DNA from: Woeseiaceae bacterium
GTDB lineage: Bacteria; Pseudomonadota; Gammaproteobacteria; Steroidobacterales; Woeseiaceae
Assembly: GCA_022615525.1 (NCBI GenBank)
Contig: JAKEGN010000134.1
Location: 1 to 6,938 of the forward strand
Reading direction: 5' to 3'
DNA: 6,938 nucleotides
Part shown: piece by piece, positions 1-6,938 of the stretch
How the letters are laid out: every line of letters begins with the position of its first letter
Numbering within the stretch: position 1 is the first letter of the stretch
The notes under the pieces: model-generated
Told to the model about the DNA's origin: nothing
Databases searched by the model: none
What the model saw: the letters and a program-made list of their open reading frames with translations, nothing else
Position numbers and translations under genes: made by a program

Positions 1-1039
1 CGCCGTCGCCGATCGAGCGCAAGGTGATCTGCGCGCTCTCCTTCTGCCTGAACAACGCCTCTTCGTAAAGCTTGCGTTCGGTGATGTCGACTTCGACACC
101 GAGCAACCGCTGCAGCCTGCCGCGTTCATCCTGCCGTGCTTTTGCCCGGCTGGTCATCCATCGCCATTCACCATTCTGGTGTTTCATGCGATGCACGCTC
201 TCGAAAAATTCTGTTTTTCCCTCGAGATGCTCGCGCATCTTCGCCTGCACGCGGATCATGTCGTCCGGATGCACCAGGCGGTACCAGTCGGGCAGCAGGT
301 CGTCGCGGTTGACGTCGTAGCCGAGCATCGACTTCCAGCGGCGCGAAAGTCGCAGTCGTTTGCTTGCGCCGTCAAAGTCCCAGATGCCGTCATTGGCAGT
401 CAGGCTGACGAGATGATTTCGCTCTTCCATCTCCGCAAGAACGGCGAGCGTCCGCATACGCTCGATACCGGAGGCCAGTGACGCGCCGATCAGTTTCATC
501 AGCAGGTGCAGGTTGGCGTCCCAGCCTTCGACCGGGCTCTCGTTGGCCAGTGCGAGGAACCCTGCGACATCATTGCGCACCGTGAATCCGATGATGAGGA
601 TCGAGCCGATATGCAATTCCGCGAATCGCTCCATCTCCGCCGTCGCGCCTTTGGGCGCTCTTTCGGTGTCCGGGAATTCGATCAGGCGCAGGTGACCGAG
701 ATTCTTCGCCAGCCATGGCCAGTTGCCCAGGGATTCGCCTTCGAGTGCGGCCGGATTGCAGCTGCTGAAAACGGAACCCGATGCGAACACGGTTTCGATG
801 GCTGTCGCGTCGGCCCGAAACAGCGCCAGGAACGCCGAATCGCAACCGGTGGCATCCGGCAGTTCGCCGATGTTGTCGCGGAGCTGCTCATGAAACCGGC
901 CGGGATCGAGTTGCTGCACATTGACGGCAATCTTGGTTTGCAGGGCATCGACCGCGCCACGATTGCGTTCACCGGCCCTGGGCCGGCGATGCCGGACTGG
1001 CACGGGTGTGGGTGCTTTGCTGCCGGATGTCGTTGTCAT
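1..1039 (-). CDS. GAF-PAS multi-sensor signalling protein, N-terminal part (runs off left edge)
   Basis: Reading the minus strand from ATG at 1039 gives 346 uninterrupted codons with no stop before the window edge. The start directly follows an in-frame TGA (1042-1040), so the reading frame cannot extend further upstream, though no clear Shine-Dalgarno is visible. Residues about 28-194 look like a GAF domain. Residues about 208-323 are a PAS/PAC unit of the PAS_3 type, with HPDD at 257-260, GEWRW at 290-294 and the PAC end motif DITERK at 318-323. The visible end, LFRQKESAQITLRSIGDG, is the usual linker into another PAS domain. In known families this linker often precedes PAS-GGDEF-EAL, so a diguanylate cyclase or phosphodiesterase is the leading guess; a histidine kinase output is not excluded because the effector lies outside the window. 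There is no signal peptide or membrane segment in the visible part, so the protein is probably cytosolic. The sensor architecture is well supported; the output is inferred. Confidence 0.85.
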   Translation of the reverse strand, partial: MTTTSGSKAPTPVPVRHRRPRAGERNRGAVDALQTKIAVNVQQLDPGRFHEQLRDNIGELPDATGCDSAFLALFRADATAIETVFASGSVFSSCNPAALEGESLGNWPWLAKNLGHLRLIEFPDTERAPKGATAEMERFAELHIGSILIIGFTVRNDVAGFLALANESPVEGWDANLHLLMKLIGASLASGIERMRTLAVLAEMEERNHLVSLTANDGIWDFDGASKRLRLSRRWKSMLGYDVNRDDLLPDWYRLVHPDDMIRVQAKMREHLEGKTEFFESVHRMKHQNGEWRWMTSRAKARQDERGRLQRLLGVEVDITERKLYEEALFRQKESAQITLRSIGDG

Positions 1040-1157
1040 TCAGTCGCCGATTGTTGCAAGCGCTGCCGCCCCGTGAGTCTAGCCGACCTGTCCAAACGGC
1101 GTGCACCGCCAGACGGGAAATGTGCCGGTCAAGTTTGCTTCTTGGTCTGTCCGCATT

Positions 1158-1188
1158 CTGACACGTTACCAAAGGAAAACAAGATAAG
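1158..1188 (+). promoter_or_regulatory. Possible sigma-70-like promoter for the lipoprotein gene
   Basis: CTGACA at 1158-1163 matches the -35 consensus at five of six bases. GATAAG at 1183-1188 matches the -10 consensus at four of six. The spacer is 19 bases, longer than the preferred 17, which weakens the call. It sits at the edge of the A+T-rich island and would leave a leader of about 140 bases before the ATG at 1339. This is a by-eye match only; no equally good promoter was found for the divergent sensor gene. Confidence 0.25.
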
Positions 1189-1220
1189 TGCATGTATTTT
1201 TGCATTTTATTGCATTTTGC
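1189..1220. repeat. Phased TGCAT(TTT) direct repeats in the A+T-rich island
   Basis: TGCATGTATTTT (1189-1200) is followed by TGCATTTTAT (1201-1210) and TGCATTTTGC (1211-1220). The repeat starts are 12 and 10 bases apart, about one helical turn, so all three units would face the same side of the helix. This arrangement is compatible with binding sites for a transcription factor or with intrinsic curvature from phased T-tracts. The function is unknown; the repetition itself is directly visible. Confidence 0.55.
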
Positions 1221-1257
1221 GGCTTGCCCTGACAGGCATGGCGCGACCGCGGTACAC

Positions 1258-1294
1258 ATCCCCGCGGGGGATCGTCAACCGGCTGGGGGACCGT
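1258..1294. promoter_or_regulatory. Leader palindrome plus GGGGGAYCGT direct repeat
   Basis: ATCCCCGCGGGGGAT at 1258-1272 has perfect six-base arms (1258-1263 and 1267-1272) around a three-base centre. Overlapping its right arm is GGGGGATCGT (1266-1275), which recurs with one mismatch as GGGGGACCGT at 1285-1294, 19 bases downstream. Both lie 45-80 bases before the lipoprotein start. They could be an operator or a small RNA hairpin in the leader. No T-run follows, so this is not an intrinsic terminator. Confidence 0.35.
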
Positions 1295-1326
1295 GCGTTA
1301 GTAGGCATATCGAACGCGCACAGGAC

Positions 1327-1332
1327 AAGGAG
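1327..1332 (+). promoter_or_regulatory. Ribosome binding site fixing the lipoprotein start
   Basis: AAGGAG ends six bases before ATG 1339, an optimal Shine-Dalgarno and spacing. It decides between this ATG and an in-frame ATG at 1192, which would add 49 residues ahead of the signal peptide and would lie within the A+T-rich island. Confidence 0.85.
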
Positions 1333-1338
1333 ATCGCA

Positions 1339-3243
1339 ATGAAGCTTTCGAATCCACTTTCCCACGGCACCGCCGGCCGCTTGCCCGCCTGGATGCGGGC
1401 CGCGCTGGCGTGGTCGGTTTTCGCCCTGGCCGCCTGCAGCAGCGGCAGCAACAATGCCGAAGCCCCGGCCCCGCTCGCTGCCTGCGACCCCGGTAATGCG
1501 GCAACCGTGGGCGAGTGCGGAACCGTACTGGTAGGCTTCACGGACGCCGACGGCGACTTCCTCAACTACACCGTCGATGTGCTGTCGCTGAAACTGGAGA
1601 CGGCCGGTGGACGGGTCGTCGAAACCCTGCCTCTTCGTACGCGCATCAACTTTACCGATTACGTCGACCTCACCGAACTGGTGACCGCGGCAACGATTCC
1701 GCCGGGTGTGTACGTTGCCGGTACGATCAGGCTCGATTACAGCAACGCGGAAGTCGTCGTCGAGGCGAATGATGTAGCCAAGGACGCCCTGGTCGTCGAT
1801 GCAGACGGCAATGCACTGGCCGAGGTGGAACACCGGATCATCCTGTCGGATCGCGATCGCCTGGTTATTACGCGCGGCCGCCCCTCGCTGCTCACGGTCG
1901 ACTTCGACCTGGAGGCATCGCACACGGTGGACGTCGTCAGCACACCGGCACTTGCCACCGCCGAAGCCTTCATCGTCGCCGAGATCGATCCTGTCGATTC
2001 CAAGGAGATCCGGGTTCGCGGTGCGCTACTGGATACCAACGAAGCCGAAATGTATTACACGGTCGCGATGCGTCCGTTTTTCGGTTCGAGCGGCGACTTC
2101 GGCCGGGTGCGGGGTAATGTAACCGACGATACTGCTTTTGAAGTGAATGGTGTCGAGCACGAGGGTGTCGACGGGCTCCGCGCACTGGGCGCGGCCGGCC
2201 CGGGCACGCTGACGATTGCGCAAGGCACCCTGGACGTCGACCTGCGCCAGTTCACCGCGGACCTGGTGCTTGCCGGCAGCAGTGTGCCGGGCACCGACCG
2301 CGATGCCGTGCGAGGCAACGTCATTGCCCGTAACGGCAACGAGCTGACGGTGCGCGGCGCCACGATCATGCGCCCCGGGCATGATGCCTGGTTCCACGAC
2401 GACGTCGTGGTCACCATCGGTCCGGACACCCGGGTCGTCAAGGCTGGGCACCCCAACGCCGGCCTGGACATCAGCGCCATTTCCGTCGGCCAGCGGGTTA
2501 CGGTCTACGGCGAGGTCACGGCCAGTGATGCGGCACGGGTGCAGATCGACGCCACCGCCGGCGCCGTGCGCATGCACGTGACGCACCTCGCCGGACTGGT
2601 GAAAACAATCCTGCCGGGACAGACGGACATCGCGTTGCAGTCCATCGACCGGCGCCGTGTACAGGTCTTCGATTTCAGCGGTACCGGCGCAAGTTCGGAA
2701 ACGGACGCCGACCCCGGCAATTACGAAGTCGCGACGGGCAACCTGTTCATGACCCCCCTCGCCACCGGCCGGCCGGTCGTGGTGTACGGCTTCCCGAACG
2801 CGTTCGGCGCCGCACCGCCGGACTTCGAAGGCCGGACCGTCGTCGATTTTGCCGACGTCCGCAGCACCCTCGGCATCGGCTGGGGCAGTGAGGGCACGCT
2901 CGCACCGTTCCTGAGCATCGGTACGGACGCGCTCGTGCTGGACAACCACAGTCCGGACATCGGCGACAGGCATCACATCAAACAGGGCCCGGTGCTGATC
3001 GACCTCACGACGCTGCCGTCGGGTACTGTCATCCGGCCACGCGAACCGGGCAGAAACCTGTTTGTATTGAAAACGACTGACAGCCTGCAGCTCTATTCGG
3101 ACTTCGAGGATTTTGTCACAGCGCTGCTCAATGAATTCGACGGTGCGACCACCGCCCGTTCGATGTATGCGCGCGGTCACTACGACGCGGATACGAACGA
3201 GTTCACCGCCTATAAGATCGGCATCTATCTCCTCGAGCCGTAA
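1339..3243 (+). CDS. Secreted lipoprotein with DUF4382-like and DUF5666-like domains
   Basis: This gene encodes 634 residues. The start at 1339 is supported by an AAGGAG six bases upstream and by the signal peptide that begins there: a basic N-region, a hydrophobic stretch at about 21-32, and the lipobox LAAC at 30-33 with Cys33 as the lipidated residue. Serine, not Asp, follows the Cys, which favours outer-membrane sorting by the usual rule. Residues about 61-210 resemble DUF4382: VGFTDADGD, a DLTEL segment, then IPPGVYVAGTIRLDY. Beyond about 222 the protein is a series of beta-rich modules like DUF5666, each opening with a V-x-G motif (VRGALL at 225; VRGNVI, about 324-329) and closing with G-x-x-V-x-V-x-G (GQRVTVYGE). 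The C-terminus, ARGHYDADTNEFTAYKIGIYL, is also typical of such modules. Cys49 and Cys60 could pair in the periplasm. The biochemical role is unknown; a surface or periplasmic structural or binding function is inferred. It is monocistronic, ending at a terminator. Confidence 0.85.
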   Translation: MKLSNPLSHGTAGRLPAWMRAALAWSVFALAACSSGSNNAEAPAPLAACDPGNAATVGECGTVLVGFTDADGDFLNYTVDVLSLKLETAGGRVVETLPLRTRINFTDYVDLTELVTAATIPPGVYVAGTIRLDYSNAEVVVEANDVAKDALVVDADGNALAEVEHRIILSDRDRLVITRGRPSLLTVDFDLEASHTVDVVSTPALATAEAFIVAEIDPVDSKEIRVRGALLDTNEAEMYYTVAMRPFFGSSGDFGRVRGNVTDDTAFEVNGVEHEGVDGLRALGAAGPGTLTIAQGTLDVDLRQFTADLVLAGSSVPGTDRDAVRGNVIARNGNELTVRGATIMRPGHDAWFHDDVVVTIGPDTRVVKAGHPNAGLDISAISVGQRVTVYGEVTASDAARVQIDATAGAVRMHVTHLAGLVKTILPGQTDIALQSIDRRRVQVFDFSGTGASSETDADPGNYEVATGNLFMTPLATGRPVVVYGFPNAFGAAPPDFEGRTVVDFADVRSTLGIGWGSEGTLAPFLSIGTDALVLDNHSPDIGDRHHIKQGPVLIDLTTLPSGTVIRPREPGRNLFVLKTTDSLQLYSDFEDFVTALLNEFDGATTARSMYARGHYDADTNEFTAYKIGIYLLEP

Positions 3244-3248
3244 CGGAA

Positions 3249-3279
3249 CAAGCTGGGTCGCACCCCCACGACCCGCTTG
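3249..3279 (+). other. Bulged hairpin immediately after the lipoprotein stop
   Basis: CAAGC-T-GGGTCG (3249-3260) pairs with CGACCC-GCTTG (3269-3279), giving 11 base pairs with a single bulged T at 3254 and an eight-base C-rich loop. No T-run follows, so alone it is not a terminator. It sits ten bases before the terminator hairpin and may protect the mRNA 3' end or assist termination. Confidence 0.45.
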
Positions 3280-3288
3280 CCTGGGCCC

Positions 3289-3322
3289 GCCCCCGCAGTG
3301 AATACTGCGGGGGCATTTTTTT
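3289..3322 (+). terminator. Strong intrinsic terminator of the lipoprotein gene
   Basis: GCCCCCGCAGT (3289-3299) pairs perfectly with ACTGCGGGGGC (3304-3314) around a GAAT loop, an 11 bp G+C-rich stem. A seven-base T-run at 3316-3322 follows after a single A. This is a textbook rho-independent terminator 46 bases after the lipoprotein stop, and it separates that gene from the TPR-ABC operon. Confidence 0.93.
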
Positions 3323-3360
3323 GTTCATTGCCGGCAAGATGAAATTTCGCTGCCCCAAAT

Positions 3361-3380
3361 TCCATGCATCCACTCATGGA
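3361..3380. promoter_or_regulatory. Inverted repeat upstream of the TPR gene
   Basis: TCCATG (3361-3366) is mirrored by CATGGA (3375-3380) across an eight-base spacer, 33 bases before the ATG at 3413. The stretch 3323-3412 should hold the operon promoter because a terminator lies just upstream, but I cannot name convincing -35/-10 boxes. The repeat is short and may be chance; an operator role is only a possibility. Confidence 0.25.
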
Positions 3381-3403
3381 TCGCACGAATAGAACCGAAG
3401 ACT

Positions 3404-3448
3404 GAAGAACCAATGACTGACACACCAATGACCGAGGAACCATTGACG
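3404..3448 (+). repeat. Three tandem 15-base repeats spanning the TPR gene start
   Basis: GAAGAACCAATGACT (3404-3418), GACACACCAATGACC (3419-3433) and GAGGAACCATTGACG (3434-3448) are adjacent copies of one unit, diverged at a few positions. The first two copies each carry an in-frame ATG (3413 and 3428), and the third has ATTG at the same place. Because 15 is a multiple of three, the unit duplicates the start codon and the first residues in frame (MTDTP, MTEEP, LTNPD). Confidence 0.7.
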
Positions 3449-4624
3449 AACCCGGATCCGCGGGAGAGAAGCAGCCGCAGGAAGCGCCTCGAATGGCGGC
3501 GCAAGGCCATCGGACTGGGTGCCGTGGCAGCCCTTGCCAGCGCTGCGCTGGCGGTACTGGCGAATCTCAGCGAGATCGCCGGGTGGTTTGCACCGGACGA
3601 AACCCAGGAGCTGGTCAAGGAGACCCGCGTTGCCATCGAAGATACCGATGCGAAAATCAACGAGCTGCTGAACCTGTTGCGCAACCAGGCCGCAGCGGCC
3701 GGCGTGGACCTGAACATCGAATCGGAAGTCGCTATTCGGAATGCCATCCAGACGATCATCGCCTCGGCGGATGCGCAAAAGCAGGCAGCGTTCGCCCTGC
3801 TGGACGATGGCAAGGTGGCCGAGGCTGCCGGGATGCTGACCAGGATCGCCGCGACCCAGGACACTGCGGTGTCCGAAACCAGCGGCGCCGCGGCCGCAAC
3901 TTGGCGTGAAGCCGGCGCTCTCTATTTCAGTGAGAACCTGGAACAGGCCATCCACAGTTACCGGCAGGCTGACCGGCTGCAGCCGGGCAACCCGGAGACG
4001 CTGGACATGCTGGGGCATTCGCTGGTTCGCGCCGGCAAACTCGACGAAGCGCGCGCGGTGTTCACAAACTGCCTGGAACTCCATCCCCCGCCGGCACTGT
4101 CGGCTTCCGCGCTGCACGGCCTGGGCAATATTGCAAGGCAGGCCGGCGACTACAAGACGGCAGACGAGAACTACCGGCACGCGCTCCAAATCAGCGTCGA
4201 CAGCGGACTGCGGACAGAACAGGCGCGGCTGCTGATCGCACAAGGCATGCTGGCACGCGCCGAAGGCAAGCTGGACCTGGCCGAAAGCAGGCTGAAACAG
4301 GCCGAGGGTCTGGCCGAAGACACCGACAACAACACACTGCAGGCAAAAATCCAGACCAGCCTCGGCATCATCGCCGCGTCGAGTGGCCGCTACGATGAAG
4401 CTAACCAGCACATCCGCGAGGCACTGGAGATCTACCGCGCGCGCAACAACCTTGCCGGCCAGGCCAATACAATCGGCAACCTTGGCGCGGTGGCATTGCT
4501 GCAGGAGGATTTGGAGAGCGCCGAAACGTTTCTGCTCGAATCGGTGGACATCGGTGAGCGCCTGGGCTGGAAGGAATCCGTCGCCTACGACCTGGTCAAC
4601 CTCGGCGGCCAGTTCGCTGACTGA
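3413..4624 (+). CDS. Membrane-anchored TPR protein, first gene of the ABC operon
   Basis: This gene encodes 403 residues. A strongly basic cytoplasmic tail (about 17-31, rich in Arg/Lys) precedes one hydrophobic segment at about 32-51. By the positive-inside rule the rest should be periplasmic. Residues about 62-95 are a charged, probably coiled-coil helix. TPR-like helix pairs then run from about 161: 161-194, 195-228, 233-266, 270-304, 309-345 and 350-386, showing the expected W-x-x-x-G/A, A-x-x-x-Y and G-D/K-x-x-x-A pattern (for example AGKLDEARAVF and SGRYDEANQHI). The chain stops at 403 within what looks like the first helix of a further repeat. TPRs bind other proteins and no enzymatic domain is visible. 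No terminator follows, and the ABC ATPase begins within 33-69 bases, suggesting co-transcription and a scaffolding role for the transporter. The start is ambiguous between 3413 and 3428 because of a 15-base repeat; both have weak Shine-Dalgarno sequences. A symbol cannot be assigned. Confidence 0.85.
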   Translation: MTDTPMTEEPLTNPDPRERSSRRKRLEWRRKAIGLGAVAALASAALAVLANLSEIAGWFAPDETQELVKETRVAIEDTDAKINELLNLLRNQAAAAGVDLNIESEVAIRNAIQTIIASADAQKQAAFALLDDGKVAEAAGMLTRIAATQDTAVSETSGAAAATWREAGALYFSENLEQAIHSYRQADRLQPGNPETLDMLGHSLVRAGKLDEARAVFTNCLELHPPPALSASALHGLGNIARQAGDYKTADENYRHALQISVDSGLRTEQARLLIAQGMLARAEGKLDLAESRLKQAEGLAEDTDNNTLQAKIQTSLGIIAASSGRYDEANQHIREALEIYRARNNLAGQANTIGNLGAVALLQEDLESAETFLLESVDIGERLGWKESVAYDLVNLGGQFAD

Positions 4625-4681
4625 GCCGACGCGAGCGACCGGGTACGCCACCGCCAGATGTCGAAACCTGATACCGGTCAC

Positions 4682-4686
4682 GGGAG
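4682..4686 (+). promoter_or_regulatory. Ribosome binding site favouring the internal start of the ABC ATPase
   Basis: GGGAG lies seven bases before ATG 4694. The alternative in-frame ATG at 4658 has no purine-rich sequence at a useful distance upstream. This supports 4694 as the start, giving the short pre-domain tail usual for this ATPase class. Confidence 0.5.
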
Positions 4687-4693
4687 CCAGGAA

Positions 4694-5412
<719 letters not shown>

Positions 5413-5416
<4 letters not shown>

Positions 5417-6938
5417 AATCGCTGCGACTGCCATGGAGGATTTCCGCGCTGGATCGCAAACTCCTGCGCGATCTCTGGGCCATGAAAGGCCAGGCTATTG
5501 CCATCGCATTCGTGATCGCGGGAGGTGTGTCGGTGTACCTCGTTGCCGCCGGCATGCTCACCTCACTGGAGGAGACGCGCCGCGCGTATTACGAGCGGTA
5601 TCGATTCGCGGATATCTGGGCGCCGGTGGTACGGGCACCGAATGCTCTGATAAACGACATTCGCAACCTAGAGGGCGTACAGGCAGCGGAGAGCCGAGTC
5701 CGCGTGGCGGCATTGTTCGACATGCCCGGGATGGACGAACCGGCTACCGGCGAGATCTATTCACTGCCGGATGCGGCGGAGCCCGCCGTCAACCAGGTGT
5801 ACCTGCTCCGCGGCCGCATGCCGCAGCCGGGCCGGCGCGACGAAGCCGTCGTGTTACGCGCCTTTGCGGACGCGCACGCGCTCGACATCGGCGATACCAT
5901 CCCGGCGACTGTCTATGGCGGTCGTGAAACCATGACCGTCGTCGGCATTGCGCTATCGCCGGAGCACGTGTATGCCATCGCGCCCGGCCAGATCGTGCCG
6001 GACCCTCGGTTGTTCGGTGTTCTGTGGATGGGACGGGACGCCCTGGCGGAAGCCGTCAACCAGGACGGCGCATTCAATGAAGTCGTAGTGCGGCTCGCCT
6101 ACCGGGCGAACGAGGATGCGGTCATAGCACGGCTCGACTCGTTGCTTGCGCCCTTCGGGGCACCCGGCGCCTATGGGCGCGAGCAGCACATCTCCGATGC
6201 CTTCGTCAGCAGCGAAATCGAGCAGCTCCGAACCATGGGCCAAGTGCTGCCACCGATCTTCCTGCTGGTCGCCGCGTTCCTGGTGAACGTGGTCGTTGCG
6301 CGCGTCATCGCGACGGAGCGCGACGAAATCGGCCTGATGAAAGCTTTCGGCTACTCCAACGCCGCGATAGTCGCGCACTACCTGAAGCTGGTGGCACTGT
6401 TCGGACTGATCGGCCTGTTCATTGGCGGCGGCCTCGGCATCTGGCTGGGGCGCATGCTCGCCTCTCTGTATACCGAGTACTACAGTTTCCCGCTGTTCGT
6501 TTTCGAGGTGAATCCGCGCGTCTACGTTACCGTGGTGCTGGCTACCGCTGCCGCAATCGGCGGCGGCGCAGCCCTCTCGGTTCACCGTGCCGCAAAACTC
6601 GAGCCGGCGACCGCGATGACGCCGCCGCAACCGGCGGATTACTCCCGGGCACTCGGCACACGCATTACCCGGCTGAAATTCCTCGACCACCAGACGCGCA
6701 TGATCCTTCGTCACATCGTCCGGTTCCCCTCGCGCGCCGCATTCACCACCGCGGGTGTCGCAGTCTCCGGATCCCTGATGATCGGCACGCTGTTTTTCAT
6801 AGACTCGATGGAAGAGATGATCGAGCTGTATTTCAACGTCTCGAATCGGTATGACGTGCAAGTCGCATTCGTCGAACCTCGCGCCCAAAGTGCGTATTTC
6901 GAGCTGCTGCGCGCACCGGGCATACTCCAGGGCGAGCC
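5413..6938 (+). CDS. FtsX-family ABC permease, N-terminal part (runs off right edge)
   Basis: The frame opens at GTG 5413, overlapping the ATPase stop as GTGA, with a weak GGGA nine bases upstream. It stays open for 508 codons to the window end. A membrane segment at about 25-48 follows the cytoplasmic RKLLRDLWAMKGQ motif. Residues about 50-275 form a large periplasmic domain of the MacB_PCD kind. An FtsX core follows, with membrane segments at about 277-299, 325-350 and 371-393 and the conserved cytoplasmic loop ATERDEIGLMKAFGYS between the first two. A second half starts with another hydrophobic segment at about 445-467 and a new periplasmic region, so the full protein is probably of the long, duplicated FtsX type (about 780-800 residues). 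The wording RDLWAMKGQAIAIAFVIAGG and YYERYRFADIWAPV matches my recollection of exporter permeases often found beside HlyD-type adaptors. Export or lipid/lipoprotein extrusion is inferred; the substrate is unknown. Confidence 0.92.

Larger units (their letters stand above)
1040..1338. other. Divergent intergenic/control region
   Basis: These 299 bases separate the minus-strand sensor gene from the plus-strand lipoprotein gene, so they must hold promoters for both or at least the lipoprotein leader. The stretch around 1166-1220 is strikingly A+T-rich compared with the flanking genes and contains repeated TGCATTTT units. A G+C-rich leader follows (about 1220-1300) with a small palindrome and a ten-base direct repeat. 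I see no convincing small gene here. Reading frames crossing this region lack a Shine-Dalgarno or a recognisable product. Confidence 0.6.

Noticed and set aside
1192..1338. N-terminal extension of the lipoprotein from an in-frame ATG at 1192
   Set aside because: It would bury the signal peptide 49 residues inside the chain, lacks a Shine-Dalgarno and lies on the A+T-rich repeats, whereas ATG 1339 has AAGGAG at ideal spacing and starts a clean lipoprotein signal.
506..1342. Plus-strand open frame opposite the sensor gene (278 codons)
   Set aside because: It runs antisense to the GAF/PAS coding sequence and through the divergent promoter region, with no domain pattern or ribosome binding site.
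2026..3180. Long open frame on the minus strand inside the lipoprotein gene (384 codons)
   Set aside because: It is wholly antisense to a gene with a clear signal peptide and domains. Its translation is rich in Arg, His and Gly with no recognisable motif, as expected of a shadow frame in G+C-rich DNA.
4637..4679. GACCGG ... CCGGTC inverted repeat between the TPR and ATPase genes as a terminator
   Set aside because: The arms are only six bases, the loop is about 31 bases and no T-run follows, so it does not break the operon.
4600..4693. Possible frameshift truncating the TPR protein, since it ends inside a repeat helix
   Set aside because: I read the other two frames past the stop. One hits a stop at once and the other gives a product without the TPR pattern, so no continued repeat supports a frameshift; natural C-terminal ending is the simpler reading.
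5953..6888. Long open frame on the minus strand opposite the permease (311 codons)
   Set aside because: The plus strand carries an uninterrupted FtsX permease. The opposite product is a His/Asp/Glu/Arg-rich low-complexity translation typical of an antisense shadow.

Overview
The window is G+C-rich DNA with high gene density. It carries a GAF/PAS multi-sensor protein, a lipobox-type lipoprotein and an FtsX-type ABC exporter, a set typical of a Gram-negative bacterium. A proteobacterium, possibly an environmental gammaproteobacterium, is my inference; no rRNA, tRNA or housekeeping marker is present to fix the taxon. I saw no mobile element, CRISPR array, tRNA or rRNA.

Layout. (1) Positions 1-1039, minus strand: the N-terminal 346 codons of a GAF-PAS-(PAS...) signalling protein that runs off the left edge. 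(2) Positions 1040-1338: a divergent intergenic region with an A+T-rich island holding phased TGCATTTT repeats, a short perfect palindrome and a GGGGGAYCGT direct repeat. (3) Positions 1339-3243, plus strand: a 634-residue secreted lipoprotein with an N-terminal DUF4382-like domain and several DUF5666-like beta-rich modules, closed by a bulged hairpin and a strong intrinsic terminator. (4) Positions 3413 to the right edge, plus strand: a probable three-gene operon. It encodes a membrane-anchored TPR protein, an ABC ATPase of the LolD/MacB class with all catalytic motifs, and the first 508 codons of an FtsX-family permease. The ATPase and permease genes overlap by 4 bases (GTGA).

How the genes may work together. 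The ATPase and permease form one half-transporter pair of the mechanotransmission (MacB/LolCDE/FtsEX-like) type. They most likely drive export, or removal of a lipid or lipoprotein from the inner membrane, rather than import. A periplasmic HlyD/MacA-type adaptor often accompanies such pairs and could lie beyond the right edge. The TPR protein has a basic N-terminus followed by one membrane segment, so its repeats are predicted to face the periplasm, where they could dock with the exporter or its partner. The lipoprotein is a separate transcription unit because a terminator lies between it and the TPR gene. The sensor gene is transcribed divergently from the lipoprotein gene, so shared control from the 1040-1338 region is possible but unproven.
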